From contig CALGAM010000041.1 of the NCBI GenBank assembly GCA_937951935.1, forward strand, positions 1 through 5,315: DNA of 5,315 nucleotides, written 5' to 3'. Both the position numbers and the translations under genes were made by a program. Below, in pieces: positions 4,567-5,315 of this stretch (positions are counted from its first letter, which is position 1; every line of letters starts with the position of its first letter). Under the pieces are notes generated by a model. It had not been told where the DNA came from, did no database searches, and saw nothing but the letters and a program-made list of their open reading frames with translations. Source of the DNA: an uncultured Micromonospora sp. (GTDB lineage: Bacteria > Actinomycetota > Actinomycetes > Mycobacteriales > Micromonosporaceae).

Positions 4567-5315
4567 ATGAGTGGATTCCTGCGGGTGCTGGCGGTCGACG
4601 ACGAACCGCCGGCCCTCGACGAGCTGGCGTACCACCTGCGGGCCGATCCCCGGGTCTCCCGGCTGCACACCGCCTCCGACGCCACCGAGGCGCTGCGGGT
4701 GCTCCGGGACGCCGACGTCGACGTGGTGTTCCTCGACATCCGGATGCCCGGTCTCGACGGCATGGAACTGGCCCGGGTGCTGCGACGGTTCGCCCGGCCG
4801 CCGGCGATCGTCTTCGTCACCGCGTACGACGACGGGGCCGTCGACGCCTTCGACCTCGGCGCCACCGACTACGTCCGCAAGCCGGTACGGGCCGAACGGC
4901 TCGCCGAGTCACTGCGCCGGGTGGTCGGCTCCCGGGTGGTGCCGGCCCACCCGGCGGCGCTGGCCCGGACCGAGCCGGACCCCACGATCCCGGTCGAGCT
5001 GGCCGGAACCACCCGGATGTTGCCCCGCTCCGCGGTCCGCTGGGTGGAGGCGCAGGGCGACTACGCCCGACTGCACACCGCCGACGGGTCCCACCTGGTC
5101 CGGGTGCCGCTGGCCACCCTCGCCGACCGGTGGGCCGACGCCGGGTTCGTCCGGATCCACCGGTCGTACCTGGTGCAGCTCCGGCTCATCACCGAGCTGC
5201 GACTGACCAACTCCGGCTACGTCGTGGTGGTCGACGACGCCGAACTGCCGGTCAGCCGCCGGCACACCCGGGAGCTGAAGGACAAGCTGGTCCGGGCCGC
5301 GAAGCAGGACTGGAG
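4567..5315 (+). CDS. LytTR-family response regulator (cut by right edge)
   Basis: From ATG 4567 the frame stays open for 249 codons to the window end. The receiver domain (about 5-120) has the acidic pocket Asp11-Asp12-Glu13 in LAVDDEPPA, phospho-acceptor Asp57 in FLDIRMPGLDG, Thr85 in FVTAYD and Lys105 in YVRKPV, so it should be phosphorylated by the kinase just upstream. A short linker leads to a LytTR DNA-binding domain (about 143-245), recognisable by the strand IPVELAG, then VRWVEAQGDYARLHT, the signature FVRIHRSYLVQL and the end LPVSRRHTRELKDKL. LytTR domains bind DNA through beta strands, usually at paired direct repeats, and mostly activate transcription. Regulators of this type are about 240-260 aa, so only the extreme C-terminus is probably missing. 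The gene follows the kinase stop by 21 bp, so the two are almost certainly co-transcribed. Targets cannot be read from this window. Confidence 0.93.
   Translation, partial: MSGFLRVLAVDDEPPALDELAYHLRADPRVSRLHTASDATEALRVLRDADVDVVFLDIRMPGLDGMELARVLRRFARPPAIVFVTAYDDGAVDAFDLGATDYVRKPVRAERLAESLRRVVGSRVVPAHPAALARTEPDPTIPVELAGTTRMLPRSAVRWVEAQGDYARLHTADGSHLVRVPLATLADRWADAGFVRIHRSYLVQLRLITELRLTNSGYVVVVDDAELPVSRRHTRELKDKLVRAAKQDW

Noticed and set aside
3475..4668. Minus-strand open frame (397 codons) opposite the histidine kinase
   Set aside because: It is a shadow of a kinase gene with all catalytic boxes. No start signal or domain supports it.
4571..5206. Plus-strand open frame (211 codons) inside the response regulator
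   Set aside because: It is the wrong frame: the product is Cys/Ser/Pro/Trp-rich, whereas the frame from ATG 4567 gives a textbook receiver plus LytTR protein.

Overview
The window is very GC-rich DNA with GTG starts, strong third-position G/C bias and protein families typical of Actinobacteria. Gene style and protein flavour suggest the Micromonosporaceae (Micromonospora/Salinispora-like), but that placement is by recognition only; no 16S rRNA or other marker is present. The region looks like ordinary chromosome. I see no insertion sequence, phage gene, CRISPR array, tRNA or rRNA, and no obvious base-composition break.

Layout. (1) 1-311, minus strand: the N-terminal 103 codons of a GT4-type glycosyltransferase running off the left edge. 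(2) 312-399: an 88-bp divergent promoter region with face-to-face -10-like hexamers that share two base pairs. (3) 400-1281, plus: an Fpg/Nei-family DNA glycosylase, apparently translated from a leaderless or nearly leaderless mRNA. (4) 1282-1626: a 345-bp non-coding stretch with hairpins, a dyad-rich possible operator, a good -10 (TATAGT) and a structured leader. (5) 1627-3189, plus: a membrane polyprenyl-phosphate sugar-1-phosphate transferase (WbaP/WcaJ class), the enzyme type that starts repeat-unit assembly in exopolysaccharide or capsule synthesis. (6) 3190-3309: a terminator-like region with a perfect 16-bp GC palindrome and a 12-bp-stem hairpin. (7) 3310-4545 and 4567 to beyond 5315, plus: a LytS-type histidine kinase and a LytTR-type response regulator, 21 bp apart and presumably one operon. 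The regulator is cut by the right edge but looks nearly complete.

How they may work together. The divergent glycosyltransferase and the initiating sugar transferase suggest the edge of a surface-polysaccharide locus, with a DNA-repair gene between them. The LytS/LytTR pair is a separate signalling unit behind a probable terminator. Whether it controls the polysaccharide genes cannot be told from this window. The points most worth checking are the non-canonical damage-recognition residues of the Fpg-like enzyme, the overlapping bidirectional promoter, the structured leader of the sugar transferase, and a cysteine pair in the kinase sensor domain.
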